Assembly: GCA_003508835.1 (NCBI GenBank) | Contig: PUFA01000165.1 | Coordinates: forward strand, 1,765,001 to 1,829,000 | Reading direction: 5' to 3' | Origin: Eonycteris spelaea | Lineage: Eukaryota > Chordata > Mammalia > Chiroptera > Pteropodidae | DNA length: 64,000 bases | Part shown: positions 12,350-24,429 of the stretch, in pieces | Layout: each line of letters starts with the position of its first letter | Position numbering within the stretch: position 1 is the first letter of the stretch | The notes under the pieces: generated by a model | What the model saw: only the letters and a program-made list of their open reading frames with translations | Told to the model about the DNA's origin: nothing | Databases searched by the model: none | Program-made: the position numbers and the translations under genes

Positions 12350-12440
12350 TCTGGGGTGACCCGGCTAGGATTTGAACTTCTGGCTCCAGGGAGTCTAGGT
12401 TGAACTACGGTGATGCGGAGGCCACTCAGCCACTGCCTCT
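12350..12440 (-). mobile_element. tRNA-like SINE head or tRNA-derived relic
   Basis: On the minus strand a box A-like 'tggctgagtggcc' (12,432-12,420) is followed about 40 nt later by a box B-like 'agttcaaatcc' (12,378-12,368). The spacing and a box A resembling type II tRNAs (Leu or Ser) suggest RNA polymerase III ancestry. The sequence downstream on the minus strand does not read like MIR. It could be a pteropodid tRNA-derived SINE or an older tRNA SINE. A functional tRNA is unlikely because the acceptor stem does not pair well. Confidence 0.5.
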
Positions 12441-13114
12441 AGCCAAAAAGATTAGTGTCATCAAAAATAGATTAGCATGTCAGTTAAAAAATTAAAGTAT
12501 CCCCTTAGTTCTAAAATATTTGTCAAAGTAAGCAAAGAAATTAGCTTTCATTTCAGATTAATTATTGAGTAAATTAGGATTTGGGGCAAGAACATTGTAG
12601 TTTTTTTCCTTCAACTGTGAAAGTGGAGAAATGTGTAACATATATAATAACTATCTCTAAAGGCTCAAGCCTTTATACAAAAGCCTGCCAGAGCTTACTG
12701 GAGTGTCTGCCTGTAAACATTTTGTCATTGGAGAATTCCTGAAATGTGGACTCAGCACTCACCCTTATGGAAAGAAAAATATTTCAAAGAAATAATGAAA
12801 AGTTGACCTTTGGCTTCTTTTGATTCTGACTTCCAGAACCATGTGACCTTCCATCCCAGCTATACCCATCCAGTATCTTTGACACAGAGTGATTGGAGCT
12901 CCAGCCCCATAAAATGACAACAATAAAGCTGTGTATTTAGTAACTACAGCCTAGATGTCATACAGGGGGAGAAATGAAGAACCACTCACCCTTTTCAAGG
13001 AAAATTTGAAAAATTAACAAAGCCATGTATCCTATTATACCGGCTATGCTGGCTTGGGCTGTGCTGGCTCAGCTGCCTCAATCTGAGGAGAGAAAGTTAA
13101 TCAGCTAGCATCTA

Positions 13115-13915
13115 TTCATTCATAAACAAATATTTACTAGGCATCTATTATGTGCCAGGCATTGCGCTGAGTTGAAGGCACAATGGTGATGAAAAACAGA
13201 ATAGTAACTTTACAGTAAATAAAACCTAGCAGACCACCTTAACCAAGTGATCAAAGTTAACATCACCAACAAGTAGACATATGGACATTATGCACTCCTG
13301 ATGGGATACACTAATAAGCTATGACATCATTCATGTGGGATTCTTGCCAAAAATGTAACTATAATCATGAGAAAATGCCAGACAGATTCTAATAGAGGGA
13401 ATATTGAAGACCAGTACCCCTCAAAAGTGTCAAGTTCATAAAAGAAAAACGGTGACTGAGGAACTATCACAGTTTGAAAAAAGTCTGAGACATGTCAACC
13501 AAAAGAAATGTAGGATCCTGGAATGGATCCTGAACCACAAAAAGAACATAAGTGGGAAAACTCAAAATTCAAACAAGGTTTATGGTTTAGTTAAGAGTGT
13601 TGTTTATCAGAGTTAATTTTTTGGTTTTGATTATTGTACAATGGTCCCATAAGATGCTGGCATTAGAGGAAACAGGGGAAAAATATATAATAATTCTCTG
13701 TGAAACTTTTGCAACTTTTTTGGAACTCTAAAGTTATTTCAAAAAAATTAAATTAACTCTCCCAACAAACTAAAACTGAGGTAGCCCCTGCCTCATGGAT
13801 TTTGCCCTGTAATGAGGAAGATAATCAAACAATCACACAAAAGAATATGAAATCACATAGAAAAGTAAGTGCTTTCAATGAAAGAAACTCTATGAGAGAG
13901 TATAATTACAATAAT
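13115..13915 (-). mobile_element. L2 LINE split by an L1
   Basis: The left part (about 13,115-13,205) carries 'tattatgtgccaggcattg' (13,147-13,165), antisense to the L2 terminus. The right part (about 13,770-13,915) carries 'cctgcctcatggattttgcc' and 'gataatcaaacaatcac', the next antisense L2 segments. The intervening DNA is an L1 3' end. Confidence 0.65.
13215..13760 (+). mobile_element. Old L1 3' UTR inserted in L2
   Basis: 'aaagttaacatcaccaacaag' (13,253-13,273), 'tgactgaggaactatcacag', 'ggatcctggaatggatcctg' (13,512-13,531) and a terminal 'ctaaagttatttcaaaaaaatt' follow the order of an old L1M-type 3' UTR ending in its A-rich tail. The 70-codon ORF at 13,404-13,616 lies inside this untranslated region and is not a gene. 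Confidence 0.7.
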
Positions 13916-14089
13916 TATTAAGAGAAAACATTTATTTAGTGTGTATGTTCATGAAACTATTTTAAGGATTATATGTATAGTAATCATCTAATTCTCACCT
14001 TCATGTGTACCACTATTATTTCAGTGTTGATGAAGTCCTCAGTAAATATTTAAAATATTTTCCTTGAAATTTTTTACTCATACAGTCAA

Positions 14090-14640
14090 GTATTGCTAAA
14101 CATCTTTAAGTGAATATTCCAAGGATACTTCAAACTCACCAGATCTGAGTTGACCATTACTCCCCTCTGAAACTTGTTCCTCTTCTTACCTAAGACCTTG
14201 AATGACATCACTGTTCATCCAATCACTCCAGTTAGAAATATCTCCCTAACTTGTTTTCCTTCCTCAAATTTTGCCCCAGAGAAAGTTGCCGTGCATATTC
14301 AGAACTCTTTCTAATGTGCAAGTCTGATGATACCTTTTTTTGTCTGTTTCACTTCTGCAGTACATTTCTATTACCTATGGGATACAGTTTAAGCTTTCTG
14401 ATGTGCGAACAATGTCCTCCATTGTCTGACCTTTGCATATACCACCTCAGCTTCCCTTCTTTTCACTCGTCCTCAAGGACCAACTATTGTTTTCTTGGGT
14501 GAGGCAGAGAGATGCCCTTCAGGAACCATCTCTCATGCTTGGCTCACTGTCCTTCCATTTGGAATGTCATTTTCTCAGGCTTCAACTGAGTCCCTTAATT
14601 TTGTGTTTGTCATAGTCATTTTCAATAAAGTTTACGAATG
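14090..14640 (+). mobile_element. L2 LINE fragment
   Basis: The plus strand matches worn L2 wording: 'ctcctcaaattttgccc'-like text, 'gcatataccacctcagcttccc' and 'ttggaatgtcattttctc', ending with 'ttgtgtttgtcatagtc'. Overlapping ORFs at 14,251-14,615 reflect its pyrimidine-rich composition and are not coding. Confidence 0.6.
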
Positions 14641-17600
14641 TGTCACAATTATACTCTAAATAATTTAATTTCTTTGTTTACTGGTAGGCAATTTCACATT
14701 TCTATCTGTGGTATAAGTTTTTCAAAGTGTGTGGCCATCACTTAAGGGATGGAAACTCCTAAAGAATGTTTTCTTTTTATTTTATGTTTGTGTATGCCTG
14801 ATTGGCCCCATTGTTCTACCAGATTTCGACTTCTAAATACACACCATAAATAGCTTCATAGAAAATGAAAACCAACCATCATGGAGTTTTCCCAACAACG
14901 TGCTCAGGTTAATACAGCCATGTCTCATTTTTGATATCTCCACCTGCTTGTATCTGAATTGCAATCTGACTTTAAAATATTCAGACCAGAGATGGGGACA
15001 ATGGTGCTTCTGTGAGCCACAGCCCCAAGAATCCAGATCCGTTTAATCATTGATAGCCAAGCAGTGTTTAGCAAGAATTTCACAACCTTCATCTTGGTAG
15101 GAAAATTTTGCAGCTGCCTGCTTCCCTCCACTGCCTGCTTTCTGTAAATAAAGCAGTGGCAGTGGAAGGGTGTGATTCTGAGTCATAAACACTCCATTAT
15201 TATAACATGCCAAATTTGTCCAAAAGAAACATTGTTATGTCTCTGATTATTTTATCATTAGTTTAAGAAGTTTTTTTGAGATCCCAGGAAAGCCATGAGG
15301 AAGGGTGATATATGTACACATCTATTTGATGGCTAATGCCTCGCAGACATTGAACACATTGAGACAAACATGGGATCCCCAGAGTGCTCATCTGCTACAG
15401 GACCTATTTCATACTGGATCAATTATGCAAATTGGGATGTGAAGATAGCTCCTTCTTTTAGTAAAGCGTGATTACTCCTGCACTCACTATTCCAAAGCAG
15501 GCTCGCTGGAAATACAAGTCAGATTCTGAACCACCTGGTTCCATCTGGAATATGTGTTTTCTTAATTGGGGGAGGGGGTAAGGAAATTTTTTTTTTAATT
15601 TCCACAGCATTACTATTCATGTACACTTAACATCATAAAATGTTTGCTGTTAAGTGATCCAAGTAAAGACATTAACATATGTGTGAGTTTGATTTCTCAA
15701 TAAAAACTATAGAGGATAATGAATACTTTAAAAAGTTTAACCATCTTAACATCTATTTATTATTTCAGAGACTTGAAAGCTAGGATAATATGACAGGTTC
15801 ATCCTTTAGGATAGCCTTTTAAAAACCCTTTTAAGGAATCACATATAACAAATGTCTAAAATTCCAGAGAGTAATTTACATGGGCTAAGAAAATTAATGA
15901 GTGGTTAATCAGAAAATAATGAGATCAAAGGCAGAGAATAGCTGGAGAGATGACACCTGGTTAGAAAACTATTGGGCAATAATTATTATTCCTAGAAATG
16001 TGAATTATCCCTCTCTTCTTTTCTCTCTGTGTCTAACACTCCCTGTTCCCACCTGGGGTGTGTGAGGGCTACCTTCTCAGCACTGTATCCACACTCTCCA
16101 TTCTTCACGAAATCCTTGTCTTGGGGGAAAACCTTCTTTTATTCTGAGTATACTGCAGGTGGTCACTTCTATGTCTTCTTTTTTGGGTAGGACTCTAAAA
16201 CGAAGAGAATTCAGTTTAAGAAAATTAGGTGATGAATTCTTGATTGAGAAACAGCAGGGTAATCTGTAAGACAACAAGGTACTGATTTGATAGAATACCT
16301 TTGGTTTGTCATAGGTAAAGTATAGTCATTTTTAAAATGGTAATCATAGCTCATTGTATAGATTTATAGTAGAGTGGCCCAAATGGCCCTTCTTTGCCCT
16401 TCATTGGTGAAAAACAGTAGCTCAGAGAAATTGAGAACGTTTGCACACTTGAATAATTGCACACTTACCTCATTTTAAAAATGACACACCCACACACAAA
16501 ATTGACAGGTCACAGATATAAATCTCAACTAGTTTAAAGTACTTTTATTTCAAGGCACATAAATCTTTCTAAGTCCATCCACTAATTTTATGTAGTTTTA
16601 ATTACAGCTTCTAACCTCTGCAATTATTACAAGCTTGGATATTTCCCCTTATGTCAACAGATGCTGATGAGAAGTGTGCAAGACATAGCAACTTCTGCTC
16701 AGCTGAATAAATAACACTTGCCCCTTAATTCCTCTGTGTTCAATGTTTTCAATCCAATCCCAGTTCCCTGCCTCAGTTTTCTTTTATAAAAGCTGGGAAT
16801 TCTGAAGCTTCTTACTTGGCTCACAAGGACATGAAAATTATTTATTATTTTAGATTTACAAGCTTTCTGAAGATTTTAAAAAAAAAGCTCTTCATGTAAG
16901 TGTTATTGCCTTCAGAACTAACCTATATTTTATCAAATATAATGGAGTCAATTATTTAAAAACGTAGACCAAAACTTGTCTACGGCTGACTGGAATGAAA
17001 GGAATTTAAAAATAAACCTTTTAGGTGTGTGTGTTTTATAGAGCTCCTAAAACACATGCCATCTAAAATCACAATAGTAGAATTTCCCTGAAAGTTACCA
17101 CTAAACGCGAAAGTCACTTATATGGGAAAAATTTGTATTGCATTTGTGAAAGCAAAATTACAATAGCTGACAAAACATGAAAGTTTCATCATGGTGGATT
17201 AGAAAATGCAAGGAACTCAAAGAAATTTATCATTATTCAACATTTCTGCTAACATTCTTGTAACATCTCTTCTGGGACTATATTTGTCTCCCACTCAGTA
17301 GGAAGCCCATACACATAAAAAGGTTAGATTAGAGACACATAGTAAATAATATAACAAACAGTTTCTATCATGTTAGACTCCACTCAGCATAGAGCAGGCA
17401 GGCAAACAAATATGTAATGTTCAGATCCCTGCTCTGCTGACTGGTTTGTCACCCGCACAGCAGGACAGCTCCCTAGCGTCTCACTAAGCTCAGCCTTGAA
17501 TTGAGGCATTGCCTTTCTATATTCTTGAGAACTGATGCCAGTTTCTCCCTCATCAAAAATAAATAATGCTTGCAAATTTCCTCTGTCCTCTGAGCTAAGG

Positions 17601-17880
17601 GTTTGACTTTAGGAAATGACGTTAGGTGAAAAGATAGAAAATGTTGACAATATTTGAATTAAGTGCTTTTCTTTGTTTTTACCTAGTGAGGTTCCTTAGT
17701 TTTTATATGGTGCTGATTCGATGTCATTTTCACTTTCCTCACAAAGCCCCTTTCTTATCCCAGATGTCTTCTATAAACTCCATGCTCATCTCTTTAAGAA
17801 CACTGACCACATTAGGAAATAATTGAAATTTCTGGTTTCTCTGCCACTAGACTAGTGCTTTTTTTTATATCTTTGGCTTG
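14641..17880. other. Long non-coding stretch, no gene
   Basis: I see no clear repeat over most of this 3.2 kb. A CCAAT motif (16,754-16,758) lies 26 bp before a TATAAAAG motif (16,785-16,792), with no ORF or exon signal downstream. An ORF of 63 codons at 17,384-17,575 (minus) has no domain. This is probably single-copy intergenic or intronic DNA. Confidence 0.4.
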
Positions 17881-17884
17881 TGGA

Positions 17885-18270
17885 TTCTGTCTTAGTTTGA
17901 TTTTCCCCAGAAACAGACCCTGAGACAAGGATTCCAGTGGGAGTGGTTTATTTGGGAGGTGGTCTCAGGAAACATGGTGGGAGGGAGGGGGGAAGAGAGA
18001 CAGGGAAGAGGAAGCAGATGGCAGCGGGGACCTTATCAAGCAATTACCACTATGGGTAACTGGAGTTTAGTCCCAGGAGGGAACTCTCAGGGTCACCACA
18101 GAACTGAGGCCCCAGAGCTGTTTCACCATATGGGAGAGAGAGATAGACTATACCTTAGCTCCCATCTGTTATTGATTAATGGCTGTTTGGGGGAAGGGTG
18201 TGAATTCTCACTTCCTGCTTGTTATGTGGAAGGGCAGAGAGGTAAGATCTTATGGAGTGTATAAGAGAGG
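17885..18270 (-). mobile_element. LTR-like repeat (ERVL/MaLR type?)
   Basis: The plus strand starts 'gattttccccagaaacagac' then 'cctgagacaaggattccagt' and 'ggtttatttgggaggtgg', a wording common at the 3' end of a mammalian LTR-like family, here in antisense. The 101-codon ORF at 17,959-18,264 lies inside and is low-complexity (Gly/Arg-rich), so not a gene. A similar worn piece occurs near 59,345. Confidence 0.45.
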
Positions 18271-18477
18271 GGGAACCAAGATCCACTTGAGTAGCTAATA
18301 GAAATGTGGGAGATCTCCATGTTCCCCTCCCATCCCAATGTATATTGACTGAAAAAAGATAGGGGAAAATAAATATTGCTAGATATTTGTAAGTAATTTC
18401 AGGAGAGTTACAAAACTCCTCCTCAGGAGTTATATATTTTATTTTAGTAGTAGTCATAGTTATATGGAGAGCATATG

Positions 18478-19002
18478 TCTTTTTTATTGAAATATAGTTG
18501 ACATATAATATTACATGAGTTCCAGGTGTACAACAGAGCTATTCAATGTTTATATACTTTACTAAGTGTTCACCGTTATAAATTTAGTAATCATCTGTCA
18601 CCGTACAAAGTTATTATGATACTATTGACTATATTCCCTGTGCTGTACATTACATCCCTGTGACTTATTTATTTTACAAATAGAAATTTGTACTTTTTAA
18701 GCCCCTTTACCTTTTTCACCTACCTTCCCAACTCTCCCCTTTGATAACCATCAGTTTGTTCTCTAAAGCTATGAATGTGTTTCTGTTTTGTTTTATTTGT
18801 TTGTTTTGTTTTTAAGATTCCACATATAACTGTAATCGTATGATTTTGTTCTTCTCTGTCTTGTTTCACTTACTACAATACCCTCTAAGTCTAACCATGT
18901 TGTCGTGAATGGCAAGATTTCATTCTTCTTTTATGGCTGCATAATATTCCACATGCATATATATCACATCTTTATTTATTCATCTACTGATAGACACAAA
19001 AC
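18478..19002 (-). mobile_element. L1 LINE 3' end
   Basis: 'tattgaaatatagttgacat' (18,485-18,504) followed by 'gttccaggtgtacaacagag' is the antisense of a laurasiatherian L1 3' end. It continues with 'ggctgcataatattccac', the antisense of late ORF2. It is truncated at its 5' side near 19,002. Confidence 0.88.
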
Positions 19003-19459
19003 TCTTGAAATGCATTTATGGATTACAGATTAAAATAGACCGAAAGCATCTTGAGGGTAGAGTATCCTTAAGCATTGTTATATTCTTACTCTTTGGTACC
19101 ATTTCTGGTCCCAGATAAGCTCTCAATAAACATTCGATGGATCAATCAATCAATAGAAAAAGTGCAGAAGATGGTATGTTCAAATTACTCATGTACAGAA
19201 GGCTTAAAATTAAGTAGAGTTATCAGTTGTGATGGGAATGATCTCGGTTTTCTAAAACACAGATGACTGAGCAGGGCCTTAATTTATTCCAAAGCATGCA
19301 TAGATTCTCAGAGCTGAGAAGTAGTTTGCCTTTCTAATGTTAGAAAGATGATGGGGTTAGCAGCTTAGCAAATAACTGAGAAGAAAAAAAATAGAGTATT
19401 AATTCCCCTTCCCAATGTTTTCAGAATCTTCTTTATTTTAATTTATTTCCACTAGAACA

Positions 19460-19518
19460 AATAAAATAAATAAAATAAAATAAAATAAAATAAAATAAAA
19501 TAAAATATAAAATAAAAT
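19460..19518. repeat. (TAAAA)n simple repeat
   Basis: About eleven TAAAA units run in tandem with a few imperfect copies at each side. No retroelement body is recognisable directly next to it, so its origin is unclear. Confidence 0.95.
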
Positions 19519-19982
19519 GCTAAGAAACCTAAGGTTTGTGTGATCCTAAAAATTCTGGTTCTATATGTTTTTACTGAGGCGGGGCGGGGAGGGGGGACTG
19601 TGAATCCTAGGCCTCTAAGTCAGGTGCTTGGTGTCTATAGTAGACCGCTCTATTGAATGCAGAGTCTGGCTCCCTCCTCTTTAGCTGCTGGAACTGGGGT
19701 TCATTCTAGGTTTGGCCAACTGGATGCTTTCTCTTGGAATATTGAATCTTGAGTGAACAAAAAAAAAAATTGAATACTTAGAGATTATTCAGGGAATCTT
19801 GTAGGTCTGAGCCCACTAGTGGCAGTGGGAGCATCATGGGTTGTGACTTTACATGTGTTCTCTGCTGTAGGTTCCCTAGTCCCTTGATTCATTCCTTTCC
19901 TTTTCAGCTGTCTGGTTGACTCTGTGAGCTATCTGATAGCCTTCCAATGAACATTTTTCTGATCAAGTCATTCTGAAGTTGG

Positions 19983-19983
19983 C

Positions 19984-20018
<35 letters not shown>

Positions 20019-20031
20019 TGTGTATGTGTGT
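19983..20031. repeat. (TG)n microsatellite
   Basis: Nearly 49 bp of alternating TG with two TA interruptions. It is likely polymorphic and is a candidate Z-DNA-forming tract. Confidence 0.95.
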
Positions 20032-20324
20032 AAATCAAGAACCCTGGCTGATAAAGTATTCTTGAAAGAATGTTTCCTGAGAAAGTGTTTTTAAGAGGTG
20101 AAGTAAAGAAAATGACATAAGAATAATAGGTGCTTCAGACTTAGAGAAAGGGACTTCCACCCAGGTGTTAAAATGCACAGAAAGACGGTTCTGCAGACAT
20201 ATCTGCCCCTTCTAAAAACCAAGAAGAGATTGGATACTTATGAGAGTTGAAGTTTGATATGTAAATAAATGAAACAGTTTATGCCCATTGTTTTAACTTT
20301 ATTTAAATTATATATGAAATGACT

Positions 20325-20500
20325 TAGTACAGTAGATTTCAGGATCTCTTACAGCATATTGGAATCTCTCAGAAACTTTGCTAAAAAAAGATTGCTTGGC
20401 TTCGCTCCCAGAGTTTCTGATTCACGAGGTTAGGGTGATGTCTGAGAATATGAATTTCCAACAAGTTTTAAGTGATGCACTTTGAGAACTACTGGGTTAG
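20325..20500 (+). mobile_element. MER5A-type hAT-Charlie element
   Basis: 'ctcccagagtttctgattca' (20,406-20,425), 'gagaatatgaatttccaaca' (near 20,443-20,462) and the end 'actttgagaactact' match MER5A in sense orientation. The left terminal inverted repeat is eroded. It is a nonautonomous DNA transposon without coding capacity. Confidence 0.8.
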
Positions 20501-20666
20501 TGGATTCGGAAGCTGAGAATCAAGCCAACCTAAGGCTCCAATGAGCTAAAAGATGCAGAACCCTGGAAGAACCTGCTAGAGTTGGCTTGGGTTGGCAGGC
20601 TGGCTTTTTTACTTACTACTAGTTAGGTCACGTTGGGCGAGTCCACTATGTGCCATAGATTTCTCA

Positions 20667-20840
20667 CTCTATGATATTAGAAGCTCCCAAACACCATTCT
20701 ATAGATCAGCTAAATCTGTATTCCCTGAGGCTTCATGTTAAAATGCATATTCTTGGGTACATCCACACCAGACCTACTGAACCAGAATATTGCAAGCTAA
20801 TCTGATATTCAGCCAGGTTTGGGGACTCCTGGCACACTAT
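20667..20840. mobile_element. Second MER5-like hAT element
   Basis: 'ttaaaatgcatattcttggg' (20,739-20,758) and 'cagacctactgaaccagaat' (20,769-20,788) are MER5-family wording. It lies about 170 bp from the preceding MER5A and may be a separate insertion. Terminal repeats are unclear. Confidence 0.6.
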
Positions 20841-23239
20841 TCTTTCTTAAGTGGAGCATAAGAGCATAATTTAGCTTTCCCTGATGACTCGGGCTCATCT
20901 TAATGACTGTCAATTACTTACTATACAGTAGTTTTACGGCTTTGTCGTTTGCTGTCTGTCACATCTGCAGCTTTGTCCTTGCCTCTGGGGCACCCTAACC
21001 CCCATTTCTAATTTATACTGACTAATGTGCTGTGGTATGATTAACCAGATTTCTGGTACTGTCAGGATTAAGGGTAAAATCCAAATCAGGGGGCTTTGCA
21101 TGGGACCTGATGAGAGCCCTTAGAAGCCACCGGCTAAGAATTAGGGCTGAGGGTTTCTGTTCATAGCTCTGGTTTGAGATAGGTATGTTGTCAGAAGCCT
21201 GGCCTCTTAAAAATAATAGAATATTGCTATACTGATTTTGCCTTTGTGCAAGGCTGAGAATCACCATCAGAGCAACACACTCTTCCAGATTTGGAGAAAA
21301 TAGTCAAACCTCTCCTGAGATATACAAGGTATTGTGAACATTTCAGTCCTAGTACAAATAAGATCATTACACATTTATTTTCACTTTCTTATTACTGATT
21401 CTGATTTCTGCTAGAGCCATTCAATCTAAAGATCATTTTTAATATTAATAAAATTTTTAACATTTCAATGATGGAAGCCTATTTGTTCTTTATTCAGAGA
21501 TCAATTTCTAGATATCGAGGCTAAAAAGAGGGGGATATCTTAACTTTTCAGGTGTTTTACATATAAGTGCTTTGGTTTTCTATGTTTAGAGAGGCCTGCC
21601 TGTGCTCAATCATTCTTCACACAAAGTGGCAGCATTTATAACTTAGCCACTGCAAATCCATTTTAAACTTGAGAGAATCCATTTTAAACTTTATTTCCCA
21701 TGGTTTCATGTTACATTCAAATTTAAAAATTTCTTCTTAAAACCCTAAAATCTGTAACAATATTTACTTCACATATGTCCTTTGTTCCCACAGTAAAATT
21801 ATATTCTTGGTAATTTTGCAAAAGCAGCTACAGACCCCATGAAGCAATGATGGCGGCGTTTTGTCTTTTGCAATGCACTGCTAATTATTACTCTCAGACA
21901 AAATGGTTCAGAAATAGACTTAGGTTCCTAGGCTGGAGGGAAAAAAAAGAAATGCATTATGAAAATTATGTATTTGCCCTCTGGAGACCACGCCCCTTTA
22001 TGAAAACTCTTGCCAATCAATCCACAGAACAGAATCTGATTCAATTCTGGGGCAAACATTTGCCTTCTGTTGAAGTTCAAGGAAAGAAAGATGCTTCATG
22101 TTCTGGTGCCAAGAAGGGAGGTAGAAAAAAATGGGAGTTGCATCTAGGGGCAAATGAAGAAATATGTACATGTATATTTATGTATTCTGCATTTTGGCTC
22201 TAATTGCTTCAAAGATTATTTATTTTTCTTTTTTTCCTTTCACTTAAAAAAAAATACCTTCCAGCTTCTTAACATGTTTTTCAAAGTAGAAGCTGGAAGG
22301 CATAATAAAAAGCAAGCAGGGATATGCTTTTTGAATAGAGTGAAATAATTAATGTAAGAATGCTTCCGTTTGGGCATTTTTTTTATGAAGTGAAATATAT
22401 TATTTTTGCTTTTAAAATGGAGGTAATTTGTTACACAAAAGTGGTGTTTTCTTTAATCTGAAAATAATACTAATTATAACACTATTTGGGAGCTGGAGTT
22501 TTGAAGCCTAAAATTCCTTTTGTAGTTTGAAATTACTTAGCTGCCATAACTAAACTGGCTCTACTCCCTGAATATTATCATTACTTTTGGCATTGTCTCT
22601 TTCCTTTTACCCCGACCCCTCTCCTCCAGAGGTTTTCTATGAAATGCCTCCTTGCTCCCCAGGCTTTGGGCTACTGGTTTTACTCTCTTTAATTTAATTT
22701 ATTCCTTTTGCAGTTAGGTAGTGCTGCTACTCAAGCTATCCACAATGTTTCCTTGTTCAGTCAGAGGAGGGATTGAGTGGTGGGATAGAACAAGTGATAC
22801 TTTCTTTGGAGAATTTTTGGTCAGAGAGTAGGTGGCTGTTAATCATAGAGAAAGGAAAAAGGAAGTATTTTTTTTTTCTTTCTGTAGTGTTCTAGGTGCT
22901 GTGGTTTGTCACACCATCCCTACTTCTCAGGACATTTAATTAATGTCCTGGATGGTCTTTTGGGGGCAGAACTGTGGTCTCTAATTTGTTGTTAAATTGC
23001 TTTCTGACAATTTTTTTCAGAATCACAAAAAGACAATTAAATTGCTTTCTGATATTTCTTTCAGAATCATGAAAAGTCCAATAAACCACTGCTTCCAGAA
23101 CTTGGAATTTACTGAAATCTCAGAAAATCCCCCAAACAGGCCTTGCTTTCATATGAACTTGAGTTTTACATTGAGAGGAACAGTAAGTGTCCTAAACTGG
23201 ACACGAATTTCTACTCTGTGCAAATAAGAAGTTTCTGAT
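20841..23239. other. Non-coding stretch with an unexplained 118-codon ORF
   Basis: No clear repeat covers most of this block. The ORF at 21,847-22,203 (plus, 118 codons) lies outside recognised repeats but has no domain, signal peptide or membrane segment that I can see, and no splice context. A 13-bp inverted repeat (22,257-22,269 with 22,288-22,300) and a 45-bp-period duplication near 22,992-23,075 are described as findings. Confidence 0.4.
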
Positions 23240-24200
23240 GATTAATTCTTAATCTTTTTTTAAGGTTGCAAAATACTAAGAAATATGGATATAGGTTTTC
23301 CCCCAATCCCCAGTTCCTGACATAGAACTCCTAAAATTCCTTATAAATAGAGGTGTAGGGGAATCTTTTGTTCTAACATTTACTCTTTGACTCTAGTTCC
23401 TGGCACAGAGGTCCTGAGACCTTTGTAATTTCCTCAGTGATAGGAGTGTTACAGAGCTTCCAATCTGTTGGAGTTTCCTGGGTGATAAGAATGTCTTTTG
23501 TTCTAAGGAAGCAACTCTTGGTGGGCTCCTGGATAGCTTCAGGATGGGGGATGGTCACTAGAAAAACTAAGCCATAATTAGTGGCCTGGAATTTTCAGCC
23601 CCATCCCCCATTCTCTGCAAAGGGGAGAGGGACTGGAATTCAAGTTAATGATCATACATGTCTATGTGGTGAAGCCTTCATAAAAAATCCCAAGAGTATA
23701 GGGTTCAGAGAGCTTCTGGGTTTGTGAATACATTCACCTGCCAGAAGGGTGGTATACCCCAATTCTATGGGGACAGAAGTTTCTGCACACAGAACTCTTC
23801 CGGACCTAATCCTGGCTGTTCATCTGTATTTTTTTATCATATTCTTTATTACATAACAAACTGATAAATGTAAGTGTTTTCCTGAGTTCTATGAGCTGTT
23901 CTAGCAAGTGATCAAACCCAAGGAGGGTCAGGAGAACCACAGTTTTGTAGCTAAGTCTGACAACAGTTACAGAGAACCTGGGAACACATTACTCGCAATT
24001 GGTGTCTGAAGTGAGGTGCAGTCTTGTGGCACTGAGCCCTTAATCTGTGGGATCTACACTAACTCTGGTTAGTGTCAGAACAGAATTGAATTATAGGACA
24101 TTTAGCTGGTGTCTCAGAGAATTGCCTGATGTGTAGATAACCCACACATCTGGTGTCAGAAATGTTGTGAGTGCGTGAGTGAAGGAGAAACACAGGATGG
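23240..24200 (+). mobile_element. Solo LTR, ERVL type (wording recalls MER21)
   Basis: Successive stretches follow one mammalian LTR family in order: 'gcacagaggtcctgagacc', 'gggctcctggatagcttcag' (23,523-23,542), 'gtggcctggaattttcagcc' (23,581-23,600), 'cataaaaaatcccaagagta', 'gagttctatgagctgttcta', 'attggtgtctgaagtgaggt' (23,998-24,017) and 'ggtgtcagaaatgttgtgag' (24,152-24,171). At about 950 bp it is close to full length. There is no internal retroviral sequence on either side, so it is a solo LTR. The exact subfamily needs a database search. Confidence 0.7.
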
Positions 24201-24429
24201 GAATTTTCTTAAACAAGGGTCATTTTTGAAGACTGATGAAAAGTACACACATAGACATAGGTATAAAAGTTTTAATTTTAAAAGGAATTCGTGGGTATCT
24301 TCTCCACCCAGGACCAAAGTCCCTCCAAAGGTCTTTTTGTTAAGAAGAACTGTTTACTGTTCTAGTGAGACCTACCTATTGCATTCTTCCTTGTCTTCAT
24401 TTTGTACCATGCTCTTCAGCACTCACAAT

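Noticed and set aside
12350..12440. Functional tRNA gene
   Set aside because: The ends do not form a good acceptor stem and the anticodon arm is unclear. A SINE relic fits better.
13404..13616. 70-codon lysine-rich ORF
   Set aside because: It lies in the 3' UTR of an old L1 and has no protein match by eye.
17959..18264. 101-codon plus-strand ORF rich in Gly and Arg
   Set aside because: It lies within an LTR-like repeat whose purine-rich strand gives long open frames. No domain is present.
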